NCBI GenBank assembly: GCA_964360995.1
Contig: CAYHYZ010000039.1
Span: 1 to 5,160 of the forward strand
DNA length: 5,160 nt
From: CAYHBS01 sp964360995
Lineage (GTDB): Bacteria > Patescibacteriota > Minisyncoccia > Ryanbacterales > HO2-45-13
Reading direction: 5' to 3'
The notes under the pieces: model-generated
The model's database searches: none
Told to the model about the DNA's origin: nothing
The model's input: only the letters and a program-made list of their open reading frames with translations
In this document: positions 1 to 5,133 of the stretch, piece by piece
How the letters are laid out: each line of letters opens with the position of its first letter
Position numbering within the stretch: the first letter of the stretch is position 1
Translations under genes and position numbers: made by a program

Positions 1-2
1 TG

Positions 3-455
3 TATGGGGCGCAAGCATTGAGTGATGACGTCGTGCGGCGGGAGCAGTGTATCTCGTTTGCCGATTTTGCCCAAACACGAGAAACCACCGTACGGGCGGT
101 AGTCATGATTAGTGGTGAGCACTTGGGGCACGAGTTCGCGAGTGAACAAATCGTTGGATTGGAAGTTGCTGCGCGGAGGTGCCAGCGGTACGCGCGCACG
201 TTTGAACGGATTCAATCTGCGCTCTCACGTGTGAAGGAAATGCAGGACGCGCTTGCACTACGCATATTTCAACAAGCCCAGTCCCCGTATCCAAAGTGGT
301 ACGGGGCGTTTCTTTTTATATGTAAGATGCGTACGATACACACATGCAAGGAATTGTCCCGGTACTCAAGCCAAAAGGACCTACGTCTCACGATATTGTC
401 GCGGCGGTTAGGCGCGTGGTTGGCGCGCGCAAAGTGGGGCACGCGGGCACCCTAG
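3..455 (+). CDS. 5'-truncated open frame of unknown function (3' end doubtful)
   Basis: This is the only + frame open across the first 280 bases; the other two hit stops by about position 25 and again near 100. It enters from the left edge without a stop, so the true start is probably outside the window; a TTG at 18 is the first possible internal start. The translation up to about position 280 has a plausible soluble, helical composition, with a charged Arg/Gln/Glu-rich C-terminal part (around AARRCQRYARTFERIQ), but I do not recognise a family. The oddity is at its end. No in-frame stop occurs before a strong intrinsic terminator at 283-317, and the frame then runs 112 nt into truB before TAG at 453-455. 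Residues encoded beyond about 282 are therefore unlikely to be genuine. Possible explanations are a frameshift or sequencing error, a decaying gene, or a chance open frame. Confidence 0.3.
   Translation, partial: YGAQALSDDVVRREQCISFADFAQTRETTVRAVVMISGEHLGHEFASEQIVGLEVAARRCQRYARTFERIQSALSRVKEMQDALALRIFQQAQSPYPKWYGAFLFICKMRTIHTCKELSRYSSQKDLRLTILSRRLGAWLARAKWGTRAP
283..317 (+). terminator. Rho-independent terminator upstream of truB
   Basis: The hairpin pairs CCCCGTA (283-289) with TACGGGG (300-306). A single bulged T (290) is followed by an inner CCA/TGG stem (291-293 with 297-299) around an AAG triloop, giving 10 pairs in all. CG and a T-rich run, TTTCTTTTT, follow at once. This is a standard intrinsic terminator for a + strand transcript coming from the left. 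No T-tract exists on the other side, so it is one-directional. It separates truB from whatever lies upstream. Confidence 0.8.
332..337 (+). promoter_or_regulatory. Putative -10 element of truB (leaderless)
   Basis: TACGAT (4 of 6 matches to TATAAT) ends 6 nt before the truB ATG, so a normal start point falls on or next to the start codon. No convincing -35 exists: the region at the right distance is the T-tract of the preceding terminator. A TG lies one base off the extended -10 position. Support comes mainly from the same spacing at 1049-1054 and 4478-4483. Confidence 0.4.
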
Positions 456-1012
456 ACCCATTGGCCTCTGGGGTCTTAGTCATTGGCGTCGGGAACGCGA
501 CCAAGCAACTCAATAACGAAATGTTGAAAGAAAAAGAGTATGAGGCAGACATCACGTTGGGAGCCACCAGTACCACGGATGATGCAGAGGGGCAACTCAC
601 ACAAAGTGCCGTACTGCAGCGTCCCTCACGCGAGGAAATTGAGCAGCTACTTCCTCACTTTATTGGGAACATTCAACAATTTCCTCCTACGTTCAGTGCA
701 GTAAAAGTGGGCGGAGTGCCCGCATACGCGCATGCGCGAAAAGGAAGGACGGTGACGCTTGGTGCTCGCTCGGTGGAAATAATATCTATAGCAATACTTT
801 TATATGAGTGGCCGATACTTCGGGTGCGAGTGATCACAGGGCCTGGCGTGTACATTCGCTCGCTTGCACGTGATATTGGTGAGCGACTGGCTTGTGGAGG
901 GTATATTTCCGAACTGGTACGTACCCGAGTCGGAGAATTTCATATTGCACATGCGGTATCCCCAAGCGACGTTCCCGAATATCTTGCTGCCGAGGCAGAC
1001 GGCGGGGCGTGA
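344..1012 (+). CDS. truB: tRNA pseudouridine(55) synthase TruB
   Basis: TruB isomerises U55 in the T-loop of tRNAs to pseudouridine in the cytoplasm. The 222-residue product shows the family landmarks in order: the N-terminal KPKGPTSHDIV segment (residues 9-19), the catalytic loop VGHAGTLDPLASGVL with nucleophilic Asp38, KEYEADITLG (64-73) with the active-site Tyr, FSAVKVGGVPAYAHARKG (117-134), TGPGVYIRSLARDIG (165-179) and RTRVGEF near residue 195. It is shorter than E. coli TruB (about 314 residues) because it stops after the catalytic domain and has no C-terminal PUA domain. ATG 344 is chosen because the N-terminal motif begins within ten residues of it, as in homologues. No Shine-Dalgarno is visible. 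The gene lies just behind a terminator, so it probably has its own promoter. The assignment is secure. Confidence 0.95.
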   Translation: MQGIVPVLKPKGPTSHDIVAAVRRVVGARKVGHAGTLDPLASGVLVIGVGNATKQLNNEMLKEKEYEADITLGATSTTDDAEGQLTQSAVLQRPSREEIEQLLPHFIGNIQQFPPTFSAVKVGGVPAYAHARKGRTVTLGARSVEIISIAILLYEWPILRVRVITGPGVYIRSLARDIGERLACGGYISELVRTRVGEFHIAHAVSPSDVPEYLAAEADGGA

Positions 1013-1045
1013 GGCTTGATATCCCTGTTCGGCAGTATGCAATTC

Positions 1046-1054
1046 TGTTACAAT
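1046..1054 (+). promoter_or_regulatory. Extended -10 promoter of the dsbA-like unit
   Basis: TGTTACAAT matches the extended -10 pattern (TG, one base, then TACAAT, 5 of 6 to consensus). It ends 9 nt before ATG 1064, so the expected start point lies about 0-3 nt upstream of the start codon and leaves essentially no leader. No good -35 hexamer is present 16-18 bp upstream, which fits an extended -10 promoter. It sits in the 51-nt gap after truB. Confidence 0.55.
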
Positions 1055-1063
1055 GGCCACCAT

Positions 1064-1837
1064 ATGGAAACTAATACCACATCAGGGGCACCAACCGGAG
1101 GCACTCCAGTTTCGACCCCACCGGTGCTCACTAAAGAAATGAAAGATACGATTCGGGCGCGTCAGCAACAGTCTCGAAAAATAAAAGAAACGCTCACATG
1201 GCTCCTGCCCGCAGTGCTCGTGATTGGGGGGATCGTATGGCTCGTGATGAGTGGAGGTAAAGGCTCTATTGACGGTACCGTGGACACATCGGCAATGCCA
1301 GTCGCCGAGGATCGCCTCTATGGGAAGATCGGAGCAAAAGTTGCGCTGGTAGAATACGGCGATTTTCAATGTCCGGCGTGCGCCGCCTATTGGCCAGCGG
1401 TACAACAATTGAAGGCGAAATATCCGAATGACCTTGTTATTGCCTACCGACATTTTCCGCTCGTGAATGTTCACCCGCTCGCTACTCCTGCTGCAGTTGC
1501 TGCGGAGGCTGCCCACGCGCAGGGAAAGTTTTGGGAAATGCATGACAAGCTCTATGAGAATCAGAAAACATGGGTGATCGCAGAGGATGTCCAAACGGAA
1601 TTTCGCACGTACGCAGAGCAGATTGGTCTCGATATGCAGAAATATGATGCCGATTTTAAGAATGCGAAGGCATTCGAACCGCTCATTATTGCACATATGA
1701 AGTCCGGAGGCGCACTGAAGGTCACCGGAACGCCTTCTTTTTTCCTGAATGGAAAGCGAGCGGCCGTCCAAAGCCCACAACAGCTTCTTGATCTTGTGGT
1801 GGACGCCGTAGGGAATACGCCAGTGAATACACCGTAG
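1064..1837 (+). CDS. Membrane-anchored DsbA-like thiol:disulfide oxidoreductase
   Basis: The 257-residue product has a short cytoplasmic tail rich in Thr, Pro and Gly, a basic stretch (RARQQQSRKIK), one membrane helix (about residues 43-62), a short linker, and a DsbA-type thioredoxin-fold domain (about 80-250). The redox centre is CPAC (Cys103, Cys106) in EYGDFQCPAC. The cis-Pro loop is VTGTP (Pro224), followed by FFLNG, both typical of the DsbA/Thioredoxin_4 group. The protein should sit on the outer face of the membrane and make or isomerise disulfides in exported proteins. Its usual reoxidising partner (DsbB or VKOR) is not in this window. An in-frame TTG at 1016 would add 16 residues, but that start lies upstream of the extended -10 element at 1046-1054, so ATG 1064 is preferred. 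There is no Shine-Dalgarno. The family is certain; oxidase versus isomerase is not. Confidence 0.92.
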   Translation: METNTTSGAPTGGTPVSTPPVLTKEMKDTIRARQQQSRKIKETLTWLLPAVLVIGGIVWLVMSGGKGSIDGTVDTSAMPVAEDRLYGKIGAKVALVEYGDFQCPACAAYWPAVQQLKAKYPNDLVIAYRHFPLVNVHPLATPAAVAAEAAHAQGKFWEMHDKLYENQKTWVIAEDVQTEFRTYAEQIGLDMQKYDADFKNAKAFEPLIIAHMKSGGALKVTGTPSFFLNGKRAAVQSPQQLLDLVVDAVGNTPVNTP

Positions 1838-1839
1838 TC

Positions 1840-1965
1840 ATGAAAAATCACGCAAAAGTGGGAAATCGGAATGGGAAGCCGGCGTATCGAACGCCGGCAC
1901 GAGTACGTGTAGTGAAAAATCAATTTAACAAATCAACAGCCACGAAATGGTACACAGCGAGGTAG
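1840..1965 (+). CDS. Possible 41-residue highly basic micro-ORF
   Basis: An ATG two bases after the dsbA-like stop opens a 41-codon frame (it begins MKNHAKVGNRNG and ends TKWYTAR). It runs through the whole gap and stops at TAG 1963-1965, overlapping the next gene by 19 nt. It encodes 6 Lys, 5 Arg and 1 His but no Asp or Glu, a charge pattern like that of small nucleic-acid-binding or ribosomal proteins. I recognise no family and no membrane segment. Its placement suits translational coupling with both neighbours. Against it are its shortness, the lack of a Shine-Dalgarno, and an 8-bp perfect hairpin inside it (1878-1898), which would also fit a non-coding spacer. I treat it as a hypothesis. 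Confidence 0.33.
   Translation: MKNHAKVGNRNGKPAYRTPARVRVVKNQFNKSTATKWYTAR
1878..1898 (+). repeat. Perfect GC-rich hairpin between dsbA-like and VIT genes
   Basis: GCCGGCGT (1878-1885) and ACGCCGGC (1891-1898) form a perfect 8-bp stem around the 5-nt loop ATCGA. The bases that follow (ACGAGTACGTG) are not T-rich, so it is not a standard intrinsic terminator. It could be an attenuating or mRNA-stabilising stem between two operon genes, a protein-binding palindrome, or a chance structure in the micro-ORF. Confidence 0.55.
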
Positions 1966-2912
1966 CGAGTAATAATCGCTCGCTCGGTCGGGAACTCATC
2001 AGAGATGAGTTGTTTGATCTCACGCTCTACAAAAAATATCGCACCATGAAGTGCGGGCATCTTGCGGAGCTATTGGATCAGCTGATCCCTGTCGAAGAAC
2101 ACCATCTTACGCATTGGGAACAATTTTTTGGTATGCAGGTGCGCACGTTGAATTTTCGCAGACGCGTACGACTCTGGGTGCTTATGCTTGCGGGGCGTAT
2201 ATTCGGTGAGCCCGTTATGCACATTGTGCTTGATGCGATTGAAATTTATGGTATTCGTAAATATCTCGCAGTGTGGGATCAATATCGCGATACCGAGCTA
2301 GGCACTGCCGTGCGGTCAATTTTGCAAGATGAAATGCAGCATGAAGAGGCGATTGTGAGCAGAGGAGTAGAGCAGCGCATTCGTCCTGCACGTATTAGAG
2401 AAATATTTCTTGGATTTAATGATGGGCTTGTTGAAATGCTTGGCGCGGTGAGCGGATTTACGGCGGCGTTTGCGGATGTTAGCAGTGTGCTCATTGCGGG
2501 ATTGACCGTCGCGGTTGCGGGAGCACTCTCAATGGCCGCTGGTGTGCTTGTGAGTACCGGTTCTGAAATAGAAATCGAAAACACGGAAATAAGAAAAAAA
2601 CAGTTTCTTGGGTTGCGTCACCGTGCGCTCGGAGCAGAAAATCCATTCGGGAGTGCAATGGTGGTGGGCGTCTCATATATTCTTGGCTCAATGGTTCCGC
2701 TACTACCGGTGCGATTACTTCCATTTGGTATTTTGGGATCTGTGGTATTAAGTGCAATCTTTATTGTGTTTGTATCGTATGTACTCGCGTTTTTGACGGG
2801 CATGAATATTCGCAAACGCATTGTAACTAATTTAGTGTTGATTTCGCTTGCAGTGCTGGTGTCGTACACGATTGGACTTGCCGCACGGTCATTATTCGGA
2901 ATCACGGTATAA
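1947..2912 (+). CDS. Erythrin-VIT fusion iron transporter (MbfA type)
   Basis: The 321-residue product joins two domains. Residues about 12-140 form a ferritin-like (erythrin) four-helix domain with a complete diiron ligand set: Glu21; Glu50 and His53 (E-x-x-H in VEEHH); Glu99; and Glu129 with His132 (E-x-x-H in DEMQH). Residues about 150-321 form a VIT1/CCC1 transporter domain with about five membrane helices (154-175, 178-203, 236-258, 260-284, 293-314). It carries the signature GFNDGLVEMLGAVSG and the SMAAG segment of helix 2. Length and order match MbfA, the membrane-bound ferritin of Agrobacterium and Bradyrhizobium, which exports iron; ferrous-iron export is therefore the best guess. 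The cytoplasmic stretch after helix 2 (Glu207, 209, 211, 214) is much shorter than the metal-binding domain of plant and yeast VIT1/CCC1. ATG 1947 has no Shine-Dalgarno. The next gene follows 3 nt after the stop. Confidence 0.9.
   Translation: MVHSEVASNNRSLGRELIRDELFDLTLYKKYRTMKCGHLAELLDQLIPVEEHHLTHWEQFFGMQVRTLNFRRRVRLWVLMLAGRIFGEPVMHIVLDAIEIYGIRKYLAVWDQYRDTELGTAVRSILQDEMQHEEAIVSRGVEQRIRPARIREIFLGFNDGLVEMLGAVSGFTAAFADVSSVLIAGLTVAVAGALSMAAGVLVSTGSEIEIENTEIRKKQFLGLRHRALGAENPFGSAMVVGVSYILGSMVPLLPVRLLPFGILGSVVLSAIFIVFVSYVLAFLTGMNIRKRIVTNLVLISLAVLVSYTIGLAARSLFGITV
1956..1985 (+). repeat. Repeated/inverted AGCGAG cluster at the VIT gene start
   Basis: AGCGAG occurs twice 8 nt apart (1956-1961, 1964-1969). 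It is followed by CGCTCGCTC, so AGCGAG at 1964-1969 can pair with CTCGCT at 1979-1984 across a 9-nt loop. It covers about codons 4-13 of the transporter and the micro-ORF stop. It could modulate initiation by folding, but it may also be an accident of codon choice. Confidence 0.3.
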
Positions 2913-2915
2913 CAC

Positions 2916-3662
2916 ATGCGTGAACCAGCGCTACACATAGAACAACTGACAAAGTCATATACACATGCGCAGGCGGTGAAGGGGATTTCTTTTTCTATTG
3001 AACCCGGGGAATTCTTTGGATTTTTAGGTCCAAACGGAGCAGGAAAGTCGACTACCATTCACTGTATTACCGGTATTGCTACCCCAACTTCCGGGACTAT
3101 CAAAGTCTATGGTGTGGATGTAGTAAAAAATTATCGAGCAGCGCGCACGCTCGTGGGATTTTCTCCTCAAGAATATAACGTTGATATTTTCTCTCCTGCC
3201 GATGGCATCTTATATTTTATGTCGGGTTTTTATGGGCTACGCGGCGTGGAGCGCGCGCGTCGCATCGACATGCTCATCGAAAAATTTGATCTTACGGAGC
3301 ACCGAAAAAAGCCATTTATGACGCTTTCCGGGGGACTCAAGCGACGCGTGATGCTTGCGCGCGCACTGATTCATGATCCAAAACTACTCATTTTGGATGA
3401 GCCGACTGCAGGCGTTGATGTAGAACTCCGCAGAGAGCTGTGGAGATATCTGACGGAGCTCAACACAGAGGGGAAGACGATACTACTGACCTCCCATTAT
3501 CTTGAAGAAGTAGAGATGCTCGCGCGGCGCATTGCAATTATTCATCAGGGAAAAATTGTCGCGATCGATTCAAAGGAAGCATTCATTGCAGATGGCAGTT
3601 CCCTTGAAAAGAAATATCTTGAAATTACCAGCGAGGCTCGCACAAATCACGCAAATGGATAA
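2916..3662 (+). CDS. ABC-2 type transporter ATP-binding protein
   Basis: This is the nucleotide-binding subunit (248 residues) of an ABC exporter; it hydrolyses ATP at the inner face of the membrane for the permease encoded next. Visible motifs are Walker A GPNGAGKST (38-46), the Q-loop Gln85 in FSPQE, the signature LSGGL (137-141) followed by KRR, Walker B LLILDEP (157-163) with catalytic Glu162, and the H-loop His194 in LTSHYLEE. The LSGGxKRR form is typical of the CcmA/YadG/NodI-like group, whose members move drugs, lipids, polysaccharides or unknown compounds, so the substrate cannot be named. The gene starts 3 nt after the erythrin-VIT stop and its last 8 nt overlap the permease, pointing to one operon. 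There is no Shine-Dalgarno. Confidence 0.95.
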   Translation: MREPALHIEQLTKSYTHAQAVKGISFSIEPGEFFGFLGPNGAGKSTTIHCITGIATPTSGTIKVYGVDVVKNYRAARTLVGFSPQEYNVDIFSPADGILYFMSGFYGLRGVERARRIDMLIEKFDLTEHRKKPFMTLSGGLKRRVMLARALIHDPKLLILDEPTAGVDVELRRELWRYLTELNTEGKTILLTSHYLEEVEMLARRIAIIHQGKIVAIDSKEAFIADGSSLEKKYLEITSEARTNHANG

Positions 3663-4434
3663 TATAAATAAAATGAATACCGCGGGGCTGTATACGCTTA
3701 TTGAGCGCGAGATTAAACGTATGTTTCGCGTTGTGGTGCAGACGCTCGTAAGTCCGTGGATTAGTGCGCTGCTATATATTCTCGTATTTGGACTTGTCGT
3801 TGGGTCGCGCATCTCTAGCATCGGCGGGGTTACTTATATAGATTTTGTGCTCCCAGGACTCGTGATGATGAATATTATCGCCGCCGCATTCGCGCACTCG
3901 TCTTCATCGGTGTATTTCGCGCGCTTTACGCGGCAGATTGAAGAAATTCTTGTCTCCCCACTCTCATACATGGAGATGATTATTGGGTATACCTTAGGAG
4001 GAGTGGTGCGTGGGCTTATTGTGGGACTCGGCGTGTATGCAATCGCGGTATTTTTTACCACAGCCACCATCTCGCACATTGGGTTGTTTATTATGTATGC
4101 AACCGCCGTGTCAGCAATATTCTCTCTTTTAGGTATTCTCATTGGGCTCTGGGCAGAAGGATTCGAGCAGTTAAGTGTACTCAGCGTGTTTGTCATTACT
4201 CCACTGACGTTTATTGGGGGAGTGTTTAATACGATTGATATGCTCCCTCCGGTTATGCAGACCATCGCACGCCTGAATCCTTTTTTCTATTTTGTTGACG
4301 GATTGCGTTATGCAATGATTAGCAGATCAGAATCAAATATGTTGATTGGAGCCCTGATGATTGGAATGCTCCTAACAGGCCTCCTTGTGCTTGTGCAGCA
4401 TCTGTTCAAAATTGGATATAAAATTCGATTATAA
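3655..4434 (+). CDS. ABC-2 type transporter permease
   Basis: The 259-residue integral membrane protein pairs with the ATPase just upstream. Six hydrophobic segments are visible (about 32-50, 62-80, 108-134, 139-166, 172-192, 230-250). It has features of the ABC2_membrane (YadH/NodJ-like) family: the N-terminal LIEREIKRMFR amphipathic stretch, IDFVLPGLVMMNI, FTRQIEEILVSPLSYMEMIIG (the coupling region) and the C-terminal LNPFFYFVDGLRYAM. The frame is open upstream into the ATPase gene, to about 3532, but this family starts a few residues before LIERE. ATG 3655 (8-nt overlap with the ATPase stop) or ATG 3673 are the realistic starts; I chose 3655 for its coupling geometry. It acts as the transmembrane half of an exporter. 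The substrate is unknown; an operon link to iron export is inference only. Confidence 0.92.
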   Translation: MDNINKMNTAGLYTLIEREIKRMFRVVVQTLVSPWISALLYILVFGLVVGSRISSIGGVTYIDFVLPGLVMMNIIAAAFAHSSSSVYFARFTRQIEEILVSPLSYMEMIIGYTLGGVVRGLIVGLGVYAIAVFFTTATISHIGLFIMYATAVSAIFSLLGILIGLWAEGFEQLSVLSVFVITPLTFIGGVFNTIDMLPPVMQTIARLNPFFYFVDGLRYAMISRSESNMLIGALMIGMLLTGLLVLVQHLFKIGYKIRL

Positions 4435-4474
4435 ACAGTACGATATGGGGCTAATCTGTAGACACGAAGCGATC

Positions 4475-4483
4475 TGATATACT
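4475..4483 (+). promoter_or_regulatory. Extended -10 promoter of the 4490 unit (leaderless)
   Basis: TGATATACT is an extended -10 (TG, one base, TATACT with 5 of 6 consensus bases). It ends exactly 6 nt before ATG 4490, so the predicted start point is the A of the start codon. It sits in the 55-nt gap after the permease. A TAGACA at 4459-4464 resembles a -35 but is only 13 bp away, too close to be trusted. Confidence 0.6.
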
Positions 4484-4489
4484 GTTGTT

Positions 4490-4843
4490 ATGGAAACCAA
4501 GCGAGTGATCTATATTACCGCGTTCACCATTCTTGGACTGATGCTCGGGTTTGTCGCGCACCTCTTAGTCGAGCTTGCTGTCTTTACTGCAATTGATCGC
4601 AACTGGCATTATATTACACTTGGACTCACGCGTTCGGACTGGATTGATGTGCGGTACATTGCGTTTGGATTGTGGCTCGCGTTTGGACTTATTTTTGGCT
4701 TTCGACAAGGAATATATTGGTGGGACTATCTCTACGGGCATGATGTGGTAGTGGAACCGAGGGTCGCGAAGCGCAAACGGGGGGCTATTTTTGTGATACT
4801 CGTAATACTCACTGCATTATGGTATTTCACAAGAGGTGAATAA
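4490..4843 (+). CDS. Small three-helix membrane protein, function unknown
   Basis: The 117-residue protein has three likely membrane helices: about residues 7-33 (with Glu28 inside a hydrophobic run), 54-74 and 98-113. Between helices 2 and 3 is an aromatic segment, GFRQGIYWWDYLYG (70-83), then a basic stretch RVAKRKR (91-97) that by the positive-inside rule would face the cytoplasm. I recognise no characterised family. The start ATG lies directly under the promoter at 4475-4483, with no Shine-Dalgarno. Its last 8 nt overlap the GTG start of the MGMT-like gene, so translation of the two is probably coupled, but no functional link is evident. That it is a real gene is well supported by promoter position, hydrophobic pattern and overlap. 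Confidence 0.75.
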   Translation: METKRVIYITAFTILGLMLGFVAHLLVELAVFTAIDRNWHYITLGLTRSDWIDVRYIAFGLWLAFGLIFGFRQGIYWWDYLYGHDVVVEPRVAKRKRGAIFVILVILTALWYFTRGE

Positions 4844-5087
4844 TTTTCGAGACGCAGTATTTCAAATAGTGCGACGTATCCCAAAAGGGAAAACGATGAC
4901 GTATGGACAAGTTGCGCGGCGAGCGGGGAGCCCGCTCGCATATCGTGCGGTAGGAAATATTTTGAATACAAATTATGATCCGCGCATTCCGTGTCATCGA
5001 GTAATTTGCGCGGACGGGAGTATAGGGGGATACAATCGAGGATCGAAAAATAAAATGAGGATATTAAAGAAGGAAGGTGCAATATAA
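4836..5087 (+). CDS. Minimal MGMT/Ada C-terminal DNA alkyltransferase domain protein
   Basis: The 83-residue protein consists only of the DNA-binding/catalytic domain of O6-alkylguanine-DNA alkyltransferases (DNA_binding_1 family). It begins FRDAVFQIVRRIPKGK and TYGQVA (Tyr23), has the helix-turn-helix with the base-flipping arginine in RAVGNILNTN (Arg37), the active-site PCHRV (Cys53, His54), the GSIGGYNRG loop and a terminal LKKEGA (Glu80, matching the third member of the Cys-His-Glu triad). Full enzymes have an additional N-terminal domain. Alkyltransferase-like (ATL) proteins are short like this but normally replace the Cys with Trp or Ala; here Cys is kept, so suicide alkyl transfer is chemically possible. 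GTG 4836 is chosen because homologues start at this point and no better start follows. It overlaps the membrane-protein gene by 8 nt, and its stop lies in the terminator stem. Confidence 0.88.
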   Translation: MNNFRDAVFQIVRRIPKGKTMTYGQVARRAGSPLAYRAVGNILNTNYDPRIPCHRVICADGSIGGYNRGSKNKMRILKKEGAI

Positions 5088-5133
5088 AAACCGCCCCTCT
5101 CCGCCAACTGGCGGATCGGGACGGTTTTTATAT
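5082..5133 (+). terminator. Bidirectional intrinsic terminator
   Basis: ATATAAAAACCG (5082-5093) is an exact inverted repeat of CGGTTTTTATAT (5122-5133). Further pairs are formed by CCC/GGG (5094-5096 with 5118-5120) and the apical stem CCGCC (5101-5105) with GGCGG (5110-5114) around AACT. The A-run on one side and the T-run on the other make it a terminator in both directions. The MGMT-like stop codon (5085-5087) is inside the left arm. The design suggests a convergent minus-strand gene to the right. Confidence 0.85.

Noticed and set aside
1..282. A structured RNA (RNase P, SRP RNA, tmRNA) before the terminator
   Set aside because: None of the hallmark conserved segments of these RNAs can be found, and one frame is open throughout.
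109..294. A 61-codon minus-strand frame at the left end
   Set aside because: It has no recognisable motif, its start lies in the terminator hairpin, and the + strand frame is the longer one here.
1016..1063. Longer TTG start for the dsbA-like gene
   Set aside because: It would place the start codon upstream of the extended -10 element at 1046-1054, and the added residues show no signal or conserved motif.
1082..1780. A 232-codon open frame on the minus strand opposite the dsbA-like gene
   Set aside because: It lies wholly antisense to a gene with clear CPAC and cis-Pro motifs, and its translation shows no domain and an unnatural Cys/Arg/His-rich composition.
2618..3058. A 146-codon minus-strand open frame across the VIT/ABC junction
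   Set aside because: It is antisense to conserved VIT helices and to the Walker A region; no family features are seen.
3532..3654. Upstream extension of the permease frame into the ATPase gene
   Set aside because: The added 41 residues are not typical of the ABC-2 permease N-terminus and overlap a conserved ATPase end; ATG 3655 or 3673 fits the family.
4459..4464. TAGACA as a -35 box for the 4490 promoter
   Set aside because: The spacer to TATACT is only 13 bp, outside the functional range; the extended -10 suffices.
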